DNA from: Akkermansiaceae bacterium UBA2367
Lineage (GTDB): Bacteria > Verrucomicrobiota > Verrucomicrobiia > Verrucomicrobiales > DEV007
NCBI GenBank assembly: GCA_002344525.1
Contig: DDTJ01000089.1
Span: forward strand, 1-43,308
DNA: 43,308 bases
Reading direction: 5' to 3'
A program made the translations under genes and the position numbers. The notes beneath the pieces were generated by a model. It made no database searches. It worked only from the letters and a program-made list of their open reading frames with translations, and had not been told where the DNA came from. The stretch's first letter is position 1, and the number at the start of each line of letters is the position of its first letter. Below, piece by piece: positions 1 through 8,282 of the stretch.

Positions 1-1
1 G

Positions 2-1971
2 ATCCGTGCGGACCTCGACGGGAAGCTGGCACAATCCTTGCAGTCGCTGGAAGTCGGGCTGACGCGCGAGCGCCGCTTCGACGAGGCGCAGGCCGTGCTC
101 GCCTACCGCGAAGGGAGCGCGGGCACTCCTGCCCGCAACGAGTCCGGCGTCGCTGCCACACCGCCCGATCCCGCTGCGGTGGCTTCCCCTGCTTCGCCAG
201 ATTGGCTCAACCGCGCCCGGGAGCGCGGTGGCCGGCTCCGGCTCTGGGGTGGACCCGAGCCGGGGGCCGACATCGAACTGCCCGCGAGGGCCGCCAAATA
301 CGACGACTACGTGAGCTTGAGCCTGCTCGGGGTCCTCGGGTCGCAGAAGTACCTCTTCGCCACCCGGAAGAACGGCGACATCGTCGTCGTCGGGCTACGC
401 GACAACTTCGGCCAAGTCCATGAGCCCAGAAACGTCGCCCGGACCAGCCTTGGCGAGATGGGAACCTACCTCGGCAGGAACGGCACCCTCTACCACCCGG
501 ACGGTTCCGAACTCCTGGATTCGCGGATCGTCAAGAAGCCCGCCGGCTTTGTCCACGGCTACCGGGGAGGCTTGGTTTACGGGGAGGATGGCAAGTTCGA
601 AGCTTTCAGGCTGCCCCAAGACTACGCACCTCCGCCGGACGACTTCCTGGCAGGGAACCGGATCCTCGCGGGAGCGGCAACCAATACCTTCGCCTTCCTG
701 ACTGACAAAGGCGAGGTGCTGATGTGGAACTGCCGCACCAAGAAGTCGGTTTCCTTCGCCCAGCTCCAAGGCGTGAAAGTGGTCGATCTGCGAGTGGGTC
801 CCGGCCAACCCTTTGTATTCTTAACCGCCGAAGGAAAAGTCTTCACTTGTGACGACGAAGGTCGCCCCGCATACAGCATCGCCTCCCTTGCGTATGAAGC
901 GCTCAAGAACGAAGCAGGCCCCTTCGTCCGCATCCATGGTTCGACCGCGCAACGCGACGACGGCACATGGATAGGCTGGAGCCAGAAATCGGCGCTGCCA
1001 GCGAAGATCCAGACTCTCGGCTCCGTGCTCGACCTCGATTCCTACGCCGGGCTGCGCGACTCCCCCGACATCGGCCACCTCGCCTGGATCGAGCTGCCGC
1101 CCGACACGAAGCCCGAACCCGTCGCCAAACCGGAATCCTCTGGAACGACGCCCAGCGGAGGGGCCGCCGCCGCGCCCGCCACGCGTGGCGTCGATCCCAT
1201 GCTTGCCCGCGCCACCAAGGAGCAGCCCTTCGAAAACAGCCTCAAGATGAAATTCGCCCCCGTGCCGGGGACGGACGTGCTTTTCTGCATCCACGAGGTG
1301 CGCTATCAGGACTACGCCGAATACGCCAAACGAGCGAAGGGGGCTGTCGATGGCCAATGGAAGACCCAGACCAACGACGGCTTCGAGATCAAGCGGGGCG
1401 GCGAGGACCACCCCGTGACGCGGGTGAACTGGGACGATGCCCGGAAATTCTGCGAATGGCTGAGCCAGAAGGAGGGCCGGACCTACCGCCTGCCGACCGA
1501 CCGCGAATGGAGCCTCGCCGTGGGCATCGGCGACCAGGAGGAGTGGGGGGACGACACCACGCCCGAGACCGTTTTCAAGCCTCAGGACGCCTTCCCCTGG
1601 GGCGGCGAGTGGCCCCCGCCAGCGGGAGCGGGCAACTACAGCGACGCGAGCCGCCAAGCCAAGGCCCCCTCGACGATGCGAAGTATGTCGAGGGCGACTA
1701 CGACGACGGCTTTCCGACGACCGCGCCGGTGATGAGCTTCGCGCCGAACGCCTTCGGCCTCCATGACCTCGGCGGCAATGTGTGGGAGTACTGCGAGGAT
1801 TGGTCTTCAGATGAACGGAAAGAGCGTGTCATGCGCGGCGGTTCCTGGTTTAATCACGAGCGCGGCTATCTGCTCTCGTCCTACCGCGGTCGCTTTACAC
1901 CCGAGAGTCGGAACAACCGCATCGGGTTTCGTCCCGTCGTCGTCGTCGTTCCCTCGTCGTCGGAGCGATGA
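2..1971 (+). CDS. SUMF1/FGE-like domain protein, 5' partial, frameshifted
   Basis: Reading is open from base 2, so the N-terminus lies outside the window. The visible part has a charged helical stretch (RERRFDEAQAVLAYRE), a beta-rich region resembling RCC1/propeller repeats, a Pro/Ala linker and a C-terminal formylglycine-generating-enzyme (SUMF1) fold: HPVTRVNWDDARKFCEWLS, YRLPTDREW, then GGNVWEYCEDW and MRGGSWFN. The frame breaks in the C run at 1665-1669: five C's are present and six would join APLDDAKYVEGDYDDG in frame, after which the protein ends normally at 1971. The segment after RGGSW (FNHERGYLLSSYRGRF) lacks the two cysteines of true FGE, so it is probably a binding or structural SUMF1 domain, not a sulfatase activator. 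In PVC bacteria this domain is often fused to kinase or propeller modules. Either a real one-base deletion (pseudogene) or a sequencing error. Confidence 0.8.
115..138 (+). repeat. 24-nt interspersed repeat inside a coding region
   Basis: These 24 nt (core GCGGGCACTCCTGCCCGC) are identical to 41833-41856, where the unit forms one arm of a palindrome in a MITE-like element. Here the copy is read in frame as EGSAGTPA, just at the junction between the helical part and the low-complexity linker of the SUMF1-like protein. Confidence 0.75.
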
Positions 1972-2005
1972 ATGGCGGCTGAAAGATCGGCGAGGCGAGA
2001 TGGGT

Positions 2006-2197
2006 CGGGCCGTTGGCCCTTTCTGGTTTGGGGGACCGTTTTCCCGGGGCGATGCCCCGGGCTGGAATCACGGCGGGCCTTTGGCCCTTGGGACGATGTG
2101 CCTCTTGCTCGGGTCGAGGGCCAACGGCCCGCTCCATACCAGACCGGGGCAAGGCCCCGGTGATGCCCGTCGCCTCCCGCGGAAGGGCCAACGGCCC
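2006..2197. repeat. Array of six short GC palindromes
   Basis: In about 190 bp there are six near-perfect hairpins with tiny loops: GGGCCGTTGGCCC, CCCGGGGCGATGCCCCGGG, GGGCCTTTGGCCC, GGGCCAACGGCCC (2118-2130 and again 2185-2197) and CCGGGGCAAGGCCCCGG. No convincing gene overlaps them. They fill most of the gap between the convergent SUMF1-like gene and the L,D-transpeptidase gene and could end transcription from both sides, but lack T tracts. Confidence 0.7.
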
Positions 2198-2211
2198 GCC
2201 CTCCTTGGTCA

Positions 2212-2305
2212 AACCCGAAATCCGAAGCCAAAAAAAATCAGCGGAGATCAGCGTCAATCAGCGGTCGACCACTTCGGATTTCGAGCTTCGGATTTCGGAT
2301 TTTTC
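2212..2305. repeat. CCGAAATCCGAAGC / ATCAGCGG interspersed repeats
   Basis: Contains CCCGAAATCCGAAGCC, three ATCAGCG units in a row and then TTCGGATTTCGAGCTTCGGA followed by TTTCGGATTT. The first and last blocks are inverted relative to each other. The same TTCGGATTTCG family recurs at 10008-10031 and 22915-22979. No coding potential seen; its end lies 40 nt from the stop codon of the L,D-transpeptidase gene. Confidence 0.7.
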
Positions 2306-2344
2306 CCTCGCCAACCCTTTCCGCGTCTTCCGTAGGCACCCCAA

Positions 2345-3937
2345 TCACCGCAACCCGAACCTTTGGAACATGGTCGCGTCGTGGCCGTAGATGTCGCGGT
2401 CGAAGCGGACGCGACCGTCGCCCATGATGGTGCAGGTCCAGTAGACGAGGTAGACGGAGAGCGTTTTGTTGAGGCGCTCGCGGCGGTCGTTGACGTTGGG
2501 GTCGTCCATCGTCGCGCGGATGTTCTCGGGGTTCCAGCCGGGGTTGTGGCGGAGGATGAAGTTCGCCAGCTCGACGGGGCGGGCGACGCGGACGCAGCCG
2601 GAACTGAAGTCGCGGTCGGCGCGCTGGAAGAGTTCGGGCATGTTCGTGTCGTGCAGATAGACGGCCGAATCGTTGGGGAAGATGAACTTGATCAGGCCGA
2701 GCGAGTTCTTCGGCCCGCTGCCCTGGCGCATGTAGAGGCTGCCCGCCGCGACTTTGTTGAGGTTGTCGGCGGTGTTGGAATGCACCGTGTTGGAGCCGTA
2801 GGAGGAGATGATCTGGTAGTTGTGGCTGCGCATGTAGCCCTCGACGCCTTCCGGCGAAGCGAGGGCCGCGGGGACGAGGAGGCGCCTGGCGATGGAGGTC
2901 GGCACGTTCCAAGTGGGGCGGAAATAGACGTCCTGGACCTTGCCGTGGAAGACGGGGGTCTCGCTGACGCCCTTCTTCCCGACGACCACGGGCATCACGG
3001 AGGTCTCGCGGTTGCCCTGGTAGACGCGCAGGGCGTTCTCCGCGATGTTGACCTCGATGTGCTCGGGGTCCTCCCAGGTGCGGGGCATCCAGCGGAGGCG
3101 GTCGATGTTGATGATGATCTGGTTGACCCGGTGCGAGGTGTCGGCGTTCAGCTCCTCCAAGGTCGAGGCACCGATGAAGCCGTCGGGCTCGATCCCGTGG
3201 CGGAACTGGAAGGACTTGATCGCGTCCCCGGTGCGGTTGTCGATGGTGCCTTTTTTGCTCTTCGCGGTTCCGCCGGGCAGGTCGCCCTCGGCCTGGAGCC
3301 GCGAGGTGAGGAGACCCAGCTCGGGGTATTTCGAGCCGGGGCCGGCGGGCTCGGCCGTTCCAGGCAGGTCGCGCCACCCGCCCATGGCGTTGATCTGGCG
3401 GTAGCGGGCGAGGGTTTTTACCATCTCGGCGTAACGGGAGTCCTGAGGAGGTACCTGATCGAGCAGGGTGGCGGTGAAGCGGGCCGGGCCTTGGCGCAGG
3501 GCCTCGTCGAGGAACTGGTAGGAGCTGACCTGACGGGGCATGGCGGCCCATTTCGAGTGGACGGTGATGGGATCGACGAAGCCGTAGGCGAGCGACTGGA
3601 TGGCGTAGAGGGCGAGCTGGGTGGTGCCGACCTCGACCTCGGCGCGCTTGTTCGGGTCGGGGCTGGGGTTGCGCCATTGCGCGTCCCAATCGGAGAAGCG
3701 GAAAAGCTGGGGGGAGAGGCCGTGGGCGTCGAGGGCCTGGATGAACTGGGCGAGGCCACCGATGTATTCGCCGCTCCAGACGGGCTGGTAGTTGCGGGCG
3801 GCATACCAGTTGGCGATGCCTTTGTTGACCTTCGTGGCTTGTGCGCGGATCGCACCGCTGAGATCCTGGGACGAGGCATCCGTGGCGGAGGCAAATGCCG
3901 CGCCAGCGAGGAGGAGTAGGGTTCGTATCGCACGCAT
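2345..3937 (-). CDS. L,D-transpeptidase (YcbB/LdtD-like, YkuD domain)
   Basis: 530 residues starting at the ATG that opens a clear signal peptide (MRAIRTLLLLAGAAFASATD); an upstream in-frame ATG gives an implausible leader. Order: export signal, LdtD-type scaffold domain, peptidoglycan-binding helices near TGDAIKSFQFRHGIEPDGFIG, then the YkuD catalytic domain with SSGCVRVARPVELA; the catalytic Cys is about residue 448 and a conserved His lies upstream in YLHDTNMPELF. The family makes 3-3 crosslinks between meso-DAP residues of peptidoglycan in the periplasm or attaches proteins there. This fits the DAP biosynthesis genes a few kb away. It diverges from the small gene at 4059 across a 121-bp promoter region. 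Confident for family; the exact crosslinking substrate is not visible. Confidence 0.92.
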   Translation of the reverse strand: MRAIRTLLLLAGAAFASATDASSQDLSGAIRAQATKVNKGIANWYAARNYQPVWSGEYIGGLAQFIQALDAHGLSPQLFRFSDWDAQWRNPSPDPNKRAEVEVGTTQLALYAIQSLAYGFVDPITVHSKWAAMPRQVSSYQFLDEALRQGPARFTATLLDQVPPQDSRYAEMVKTLARYRQINAMGGWRDLPGTAEPAGPGSKYPELGLLTSRLQAEGDLPGGTAKSKKGTIDNRTGDAIKSFQFRHGIEPDGFIGASTLEELNADTSHRVNQIIINIDRLRWMPRTWEDPEHIEVNIAENALRVYQGNRETSVMPVVVGKKGVSETPVFHGKVQDVYFRPTWNVPTSIARRLLVPAALASPEGVEGYMRSHNYQIISSYGSNTVHSNTADNLNKVAAGSLYMRQGSGPKNSLGLIKFIFPNDSAVYLHDTNMPELFQRADRDFSSGCVRVARPVELANFILRHNPGWNPENIRATMDDPNVNDRRERLNKTLSVYLVYWTCTIMGDGRVRFDRDIYGHDATMFQRFGLR

Positions 3938-4058
3938 GGGTCGAGAAATCAATCCATCCAAAGTTTCCCCATAAACGGAATTGTTCAAACAAACGATAAC
4001 CTTTTTGGCAAAGACAGGATGGACATACGGGCGTGGTTCGGGCAATCTTTCACGCCCG

Positions 4059-4313
4059 ATGAGAACGGATCTTGAGGAATTCTACGCCGAACTGGAGCGC
4101 GCCCCCGAAGATTGGTCGGTGCGCCTCCGCCTGATCGAGGCCGCTGTCGCCGCCGGAGACATGGGCGAGGCGCGGCGTCTCGTGCGCACCTCGCCGGACG
4201 GGGACCGCTATTTGCCCGGTGAGCTGCAGGAGCGCATCCATGCCCTGCTCACGGGGAGATGGCAGGAAGCGATGGAGGACGTCTATCCCATGGGCGCAAC
4301 GGAGGAGGAATGA
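4059..4313 (+). CDS. Small helical (TPR-like) hypothetical protein
   Basis: 84 residues from the ATG at 4059. An in-frame ATG at 3981 would add 26 residues that overlap the divergent promoter region and do not look like a signal. The sequence is helical and rich in Glu/Arg/Leu (WSVRLRLIEAAVAAGDMGEA), resembling a single TPR-type helix pair. It has no signal peptide or membrane segment. Its stop overlaps the start of the lipoprotein gene (ATGA at 4310-4313), so the two are probably translationally coupled. No function can be assigned. Confidence 0.7.
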   Translation: MRTDLEEFYAELERAPEDWSVRLRLIEAAVAAGDMGEARRLVRTSPDGDRYLPGELQERIHALLTGRWQEAMEDVYPMGATEEE

Positions 4314-5464
4314 AAGTCCGGGCGGCGTTTCCCTTTCTCTGCCTCGCGGGGCTGCTCGCCTCGTGCGTTTCGCGGGAGGCCCCGCCCGCTTTCGTCGGAA
4401 GCGAGGCGGGGAGCGCCCTGCTCGCCGAGGTGCGGGAGCTCACCCGCGAACAGGGTCTCGCCGCCGCGAAGGAGAGACTCGTCGCCGGTCTCGCGGCTCG
4501 CGACGATTCGAAAGGGGTGATCGAACGTCGCGTCATGCGCACCACCCGCGATCCCGGCCTCGTCCTGCCCGATTCGGTCGCCGCCCTGCCGGCCTCCCGC
4601 CGGGCCCGCATCGCCATCGCCGTCGTGCCGGGGACGAAGGCGTCCAATCGCGGGGGCAAGGACCGCACTCGCGAATGCCTGCGCGGGGCGGCGGAGACCG
4701 CGCGGGCGATGGGGTTTTCCACCTCGTTCGTCGAGACCGAGGCCCGCGGCGCGGTGGAGGAGAACGCCGCGCTGATCGCCGCGCGTCTGCGCGAAGCTTT
4801 CGACCGTTCCGACGCGGTCGTGCTGGTGATGCTCTCGAAGGGCGCCCACGACGTGATCCGCTACCTGCGCGAGGACGGGGCGGACCTGCCTGCGGCGCAG
4901 CGCGAGAAGCTGGTCGCGGTCCTCTCCCTCGCGGGGACGGTGCAGGGGTCGGTGGTGGCGGACTGGATGGCCCATTCCCCGCGCCCCCTCGCCGCGACGA
5001 CGCGGGGCTGGCTGCGCCTCTCGGGGCAGGAGGCGGCGGTGGCCATGCTCGAATCGGTGGCCCGCTCGCCGTGGGAGGGGGACGCCGCCTCGCGGATCGC
5101 GCGGCGTTTCCCGAACCTGACTTGGATCAGCATCGCGATGGTGCCCGACGGGGAGGACGGGCGCATCACCGAGCGCCTCTGGTCGCCGCTGGTGAGGAGG
5201 AGGGTCGAAAGGACCGCCCCCTACTACAGTCCCGGCGACGGGCTGGTCGAGTCGGCGGCCTCGGTCCTGCCGGATCGCGTGGATCTGCCCGAGTGGATCG
5301 TGACGGGCTTCGGATCGCATTCCATGCCGAACGGAAGCTATCGAGACGGAGGCCGCATCGCCCCGCAGACGACGAAGCCGGGGCGGGAGAAGCTGCGCCC
5401 GGAGAGCGGAGGGGAGATCATGAGCGCCTACTTGAGGGCGCTGCCGAGTTCCGTGTTGAAGTGA
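4310..5464 (+). CDS. Lipoprotein with alpha/beta-hydrolase-like fold
   Basis: 384 residues. The N-terminus MKVRAAFPFLCLAGLLASCV ends in a lipobox (LLASC), so the mature protein is probably a lipoprotein. The body resembles an alpha/beta hydrolase: an early strand IAIAVVPG, a nucleophile-elbow-like strand VVLVMLSKGAHD (Ser-Lys-Gly, but the usual first Gly of GxSxG is Met or Leu), an acid candidate in SPGDGLVES and a late His in GFGSHSMPNG. This arrangement matches esterase/lipase-like families, yet the incomplete elbow makes catalysis uncertain. Start chosen at the ATG overlapping the previous stop, immediately before the signal sequence, with GGAGGA as ribosome-binding site upstream. Confidence 0.75.
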   Translation: MKVRAAFPFLCLAGLLASCVSREAPPAFVGSEAGSALLAEVRELTREQGLAAAKERLVAGLAARDDSKGVIERRVMRTTRDPGLVLPDSVAALPASRRARIAIAVVPGTKASNRGGKDRTRECLRGAAETARAMGFSTSFVETEARGAVEENAALIAARLREAFDRSDAVVLVMLSKGAHDVIRYLREDGADLPAAQREKLVAVLSLAGTVQGSVVADWMAHSPRPLAATTRGWLRLSGQEAAVAMLESVARSPWEGDAASRIARRFPNLTWISIAMVPDGEDGRITERLWSPLVRRRVERTAPYYSPGDGLVESAASVLPDRVDLPEWIVTGFGSHSMPNGSYRDGGRIAPQTTKPGREKLRPESGGEIMSAYLRALPSSVLK

Positions 5465-5519
5465 GGGGGAGGGGAGTCCAAGGAATGCCGGCCCTCCTTG
5501 GGGTTCGGAAGAGGCTCCA

Positions 5520-6005
5520 TCAATCCCCCGGAAGACCCCCTTCGATCCGGCGGATTCCGGCTTCGGAAATTCCCGCCTCCGCCTCGGCGGGGACCAGATC
5601 GGGTCGGATCACGGCGAGAGGTTTCAGGACGAAGGCCCGCTGGAACATGCGGGGATGCGGCAGGACCAAGCCCGGAGCCTCGAACGGGAGATCGTCGTAG
5701 TAGAGCAGGTCGAGGTCGATGGGGCGGGGGGCGTTGACCTCGCGGACATCGGGGCGGCCCATCTCGCGCTCGATCCTCTGGGTCGCGGCGAGCAAGTCGA
5801 GTGGGGAAAGGTCGGTTTCGATCTCGACGACCGCGTTGTAGAACGCCCCGGAGCCGGGCGGGCAATCGACCGGATCGGTCTCGTAGACGGGCGAGAGGAG
5901 CAGGTGCGGCGAGGAGCGCAACGGCGCGAGCCGCTCGACGGCGCGGCGGAGATGGGCGAGACGGTCGCCGAGGTTGGAGCCGAGGCTGATGCCGACGCGG
6001 GCCAT
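5520..6005 (-). CDS. folK: 6-hydroxymethyl-7,8-dihydropterin pyrophosphokinase
   Basis: 161 residues, the usual length for HPPK. It transfers pyrophosphate from ATP to 6-hydroxymethyl-7,8-dihydropterin in folate synthesis, in the cytoplasm. Motifs in order: GISLGSNLGDR near the start, VYETDPVDCPPGSGAFYNAV, the signature RPIDLDLLYYDD (Mg-binding Asp pair) and LPHPRMFQRAFVLKPL. The ATG at 6005 precedes the conserved first strand (MARVGISLGSN); the longer open frame upstream runs into repeat DNA. It lies downstream of dapB, separated by 335 bp of repeats, so it may have its own promoter. Confidence 0.95.
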   Translation of the reverse strand: MARVGISLGSNLGDRLAHLRRAVERLAPLRSSPHLLLSPVYETDPVDCPPGSGAFYNAVVEIETDLSPLDLLAATQRIEREMGRPDVREVNAPRPIDLDLLYYDDLPFEAPGLVLPHPRMFQRAFVLKPLAVIRPDLVPAEAEAGISEAGIRRIEGGLPGD

Positions 6006-6130
6006 GTTTAATGCGAATACGGTCCCCGAAGAGGTTCCACCTCGGAACCCTCCCGGATTCCGGCGGATAGGCGAACGATGCGAGGGTAGACCCGACCGGC
6101 CCGGTCGGGGGTTGGGCGCGCAGGGGGCCA

Positions 6131-6169
6131 AGAGCGCCCTTTCGGCGGTTCGGGCCGAACCGCCCTACC
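6131..6169 (-). repeat. 39-bp interspersed repeat, copy 1
   Basis: The reverse complement matches 41110-41148 over 39 bp with three differences (core CGAACCGCCG next to AAGGGCGCTCT). It contains an internal hairpin CGGTTCGGGCCGAACCG. It sits in the 335-bp gap between dapB and folK. Confidence 0.75.
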
Positions 6170-6223
6170 CCGCGCGGAGCCACCTCGCACGGTTTCCCAA
6201 CGGGATGGCTGGAACAGTCGCCC

Positions 6224-6321
6224 CATCTGCGGAAATCTGCGGGCATTGGCGGCCATCTGCGTCAAAAAAGAAAAGGGAACGCAGATTTCCACAGATGAAA
6301 CGCGGATTTTCGCGGATGCAG
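6224..6321. repeat. CATCTGCG / GCAGATTTCC repeats in dapB-folK gap
   Basis: Repeated ATCTGCG words (6224-6261) are followed by an inverted block with CGCAGATTTCC (6280-6290), an 11-bp perfect match to GGAAATCTGCG at 6231-6241, then ACAGATGAAACGCGGATTTT. This resembles the interspersed 'ATCTGCGG' repeats common in some PVC genomes. No ORF is credible in 6006-6340. Confidence 0.65.
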
Positions 6322-6340
6322 GAGGGGGTGCCGGGACTCT

Positions 6341-7081
6341 TCACTTCAGCCCCAGCACATCCTGCATGTCGAAGAGGCCCTTTTCGAGCTTCTCCGCCCG
6401 GATCCACTTCGCCGCCCGCACCGCGCCCTTTGCGAAGGTGAGGCGGCTGGAGGCCTTGTGGGTCAGCTCGACGCGCTCGCCGTCGGCCGCGTAGATCACG
6501 GTGTGGTCGCCGACGACATCGCCGCCGCGCAGGGCGTGGACGCCGATCTCGCGGGCGGTGCGGGCACCGACTTCGCCGAAGCGACCGTGGCGGCAGTCCT
6601 CGTCATAGGAGACCCCGGTGGCCTCCGCGAGGATTTCGGCGAGGCGCTTGGCCGTGCCGCTGGGGGCGTCGAGCTTGTGGCGGTGGTGCATCTCGACGAC
6701 CTCCAGATCGAAGCCCTCGCCGAGGATCTCGGCGGTGCGGCGGGTCAGCCAGAAGAGGGTGTTCACCCCGACGGAGAAGTTCGGCGCGTGGACCACGGGG
6801 ATCGCCTCCGAGGCGCGGCGGATCAGGTCGAGCTGGGCGGCGTCGTGCCCGGTCGTACCCATCACGAGCGCTTTCCCGGCGGAAACGCAGCCTTCGACGA
6901 GTTCATTGGTGAACGTGGGAAGCGTGAAATCGATGACGATGTCGCTGATTTTCAGGGCTTCGTCAAGGGAATCGCCGATGTCGATGCCGGCGGCGACGCG
7001 GGCTTCGGGGTCTTCGCCGATGGCGGTGGCGACAGCTTGGCCCATGCGGCCGCGGAATCCGGTGACGAGGAGGTTCAGCAT
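6341..7081 (-). CDS. dapB: 4-hydroxy-tetrahydrodipicolinate reductase
   Basis: 246 residues. DapB reduces 4-hydroxy-tetrahydrodipicolinate with NAD(P)H in the lysine/meso-DAP pathway. Visible: nucleotide-binding loop GFRGRMGQAV at residues 8-17, GTTGHD near 76, and the catalytic stretch EMHHRHKLDAPSGTAKRLA with His132/133 and Lys136. The length is slightly short for the family but all core motifs are present. The ATG at 7081 starts the first beta strand; the upstream extension is repeat DNA. It is the last dap gene of the unit after dapA, with a 298-bp repeat-rich gap between them. Confidence 0.96.
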   Translation of the reverse strand: MLNLLVTGFRGRMGQAVATAIGEDPEARVAAGIDIGDSLDEALKISDIVIDFTLPTFTNELVEGCVSAGKALVMGTTGHDAAQLDLIRRASEAIPVVHAPNFSVGVNTLFWLTRRTAEILGEGFDLEVVEMHHRHKLDAPSGTAKRLAEILAEATGVSYDEDCRHGRFGEVGARTAREIGVHALRGGDVVGDHTVIYAADGERVELTHKASSRLTFAKGAVRAAKWIRAEKLEKGLFDMQDVLGLK

Positions 7082-7104
7082 GAAGGAAAGGAGAAGTTCA
7101 GAGT

Positions 7105-7341
7105 GTGAATCACGGACGGATGGGCACGAAAGCGCGGAGCGAATCCATCCTCTCGATTCGTGCGCATCCGTGTTCATCCGTGGTCAAAACCTTCCCCAAG
7201 CGCTGTAGCAACGGCGCTCCGTCGGCACCGACCCGCAAACGATGGATTTTGACCACGGATGAACACGAATGGACACGAATGCTCCGCCGATCCAACACCC
7301 TCCATTCGTAAAAATTGGCGTCCATTCGTGGTCGAAATCCT
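7105..7341. repeat. CGGATGAACACG interspersed repeat with 21-bp inverted arms
   Basis: A 21-bp segment at 7169-7189 is the perfect reverse complement of 7247-7267 (arm core GACCACGGATGAACACG). Around it are further degenerate copies: ACGGACGGATGGGCACGAA, GAACACGAATGGACACGAAT and TCCATTCGTGGTCGAAATCC. The element fills nearly all of the dapA-dapB gap and could fold into a long hairpin in the polycistronic RNA. Confidence 0.8.
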
Positions 7342-7379
7342 AATTTACCAAAGCGGAGTTGAGCAAAGGCTCTTGAAAT

Positions 7380-8261
7380 TCAGACCAGATCGAGCCCGGC
7401 GAGGATGGCGTGCAGCTCCTCGACTTTCTCCTGCGGCATCTCGACCATGGGCAGGCGCAGCTTCGGTTTGCAGAGATCGGCGAGGCCGAGGGCGGCCTTG
7501 ATCGGGACGGGGTTGGTGTCGAGTTTGAGGAAGGCGGTGAAGAGGGGGGCGTATTTCTCGTGGAGGGCCTCGGCCTCGCCGAAGCGGTGCTCCAGCATGG
7601 CCTTGGTCAGTTCGGCCATGGGGCCGGGGATGAGGTTGCCCGCGACGGAGACAACACCGACGGCACCCTCTTTCATGAAATCGACGGTCAGCGCGTCGTC
7701 GCCGGAGAGGATCTCGAACTCGGGCGGCAGGGCGGCGCGGAGCTGGCGGACGCGCTCGGTCACGCCTCCCGCCTCCTTGATCGCCCGGATGTTCGGGCAG
7801 GACTCGGCGAGGCGCACGCAGGTCTCGACATCGATCTGGATGTGGCAGCGCCCCGGGATGGAGTAGAGCATCAGGGGCAGGTCGGTGGAGAGGGCGATGG
7901 CCTTGTAGTGCTGGTAGAGGCCCTCCTGCGAGGGCTTGTTGTAGTAGGGCGTCACGAGCAGGGCGGCGTCGGCCCCGGCCTTCTCCGCCGCTTGGGTCAA
8001 GTCGATGGCCTCGCGGGTCGAGTTCGAACCCGTCCCGGCGATGACGAGGCCGCGCTTCCGTGCCTGTTTCACCGCGATCTCGATGACGAGGTGGTGCTCC
8101 TCGGTCGAGAGGGTCGAGGATTCCCCGGTGGTCCCGCAGGGGACGATGCCCCGGATCCCGTGGTCGAACTGGCTGTCGATAAGGGCGCGGAAGGCGTCGG
8201 GGTCGATCATCCCCTTGTCGTTGAAGGGGGTAACGAGGGCGGTGTGGGCTCCGGCGAACAT
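7380..8261 (-). CDS. dapA: 4-hydroxy-tetrahydrodipicolinate synthase
   Basis: 293 residues, typical length. The enzyme condenses pyruvate with aspartate semialdehyde, the first committed step of the lysine/DAP pathway. Motifs: GTTGESSTL (Thr44/45), YYNKPSQEGLYQHY, catalytic Tyr133 in MLYSIPGR and the Schiff-base Lys162 in IRAIKEAGG. The ATG at 8261 gives MFAGAHTALVTPF, the standard N-terminus. It is 21 bp downstream of dapF on the same strand, so the two are co-transcribed. Confidence 0.97.
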   Translation of the reverse strand: MFAGAHTALVTPFNDKGMIDPDAFRALIDSQFDHGIRGIVPCGTTGESSTLSTEEHHLVIEIAVKQARKRGLVIAGTGSNSTREAIDLTQAAEKAGADAALLVTPYYNKPSQEGLYQHYKAIALSTDLPLMLYSIPGRCHIQIDVETCVRLAESCPNIRAIKEAGGVTERVRQLRAALPPEFEILSGDDALTVDFMKEGAVGVVSVAGNLIPGPMAELTKAMLEHRFGEAEALHEKYAPLFTAFLKLDTNPVPIKAALGLADLCKPKLRLPMVEMPQEKVEELHAILAGLDLV

Positions 8262-8282
8262 GGGGAGGTCGGGTGGGGAAAA

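Noticed and set aside
1660..1680. Programmed ribosomal frameshift
   Set aside because: No slippery heptamer with downstream stimulator was recognised; a one-base loss in a C run is simpler.
6006..6340. tRNA or other structured RNA gene
   Set aside because: The hairpins belong to interspersed repeats; no cloverleaf or T-loop sequence was found here or in other gaps.
7105..7341. CRISPR-like array
   Set aside because: Repeated words are short, inverted and irregularly spaced, with no equal spacers and no cas genes.
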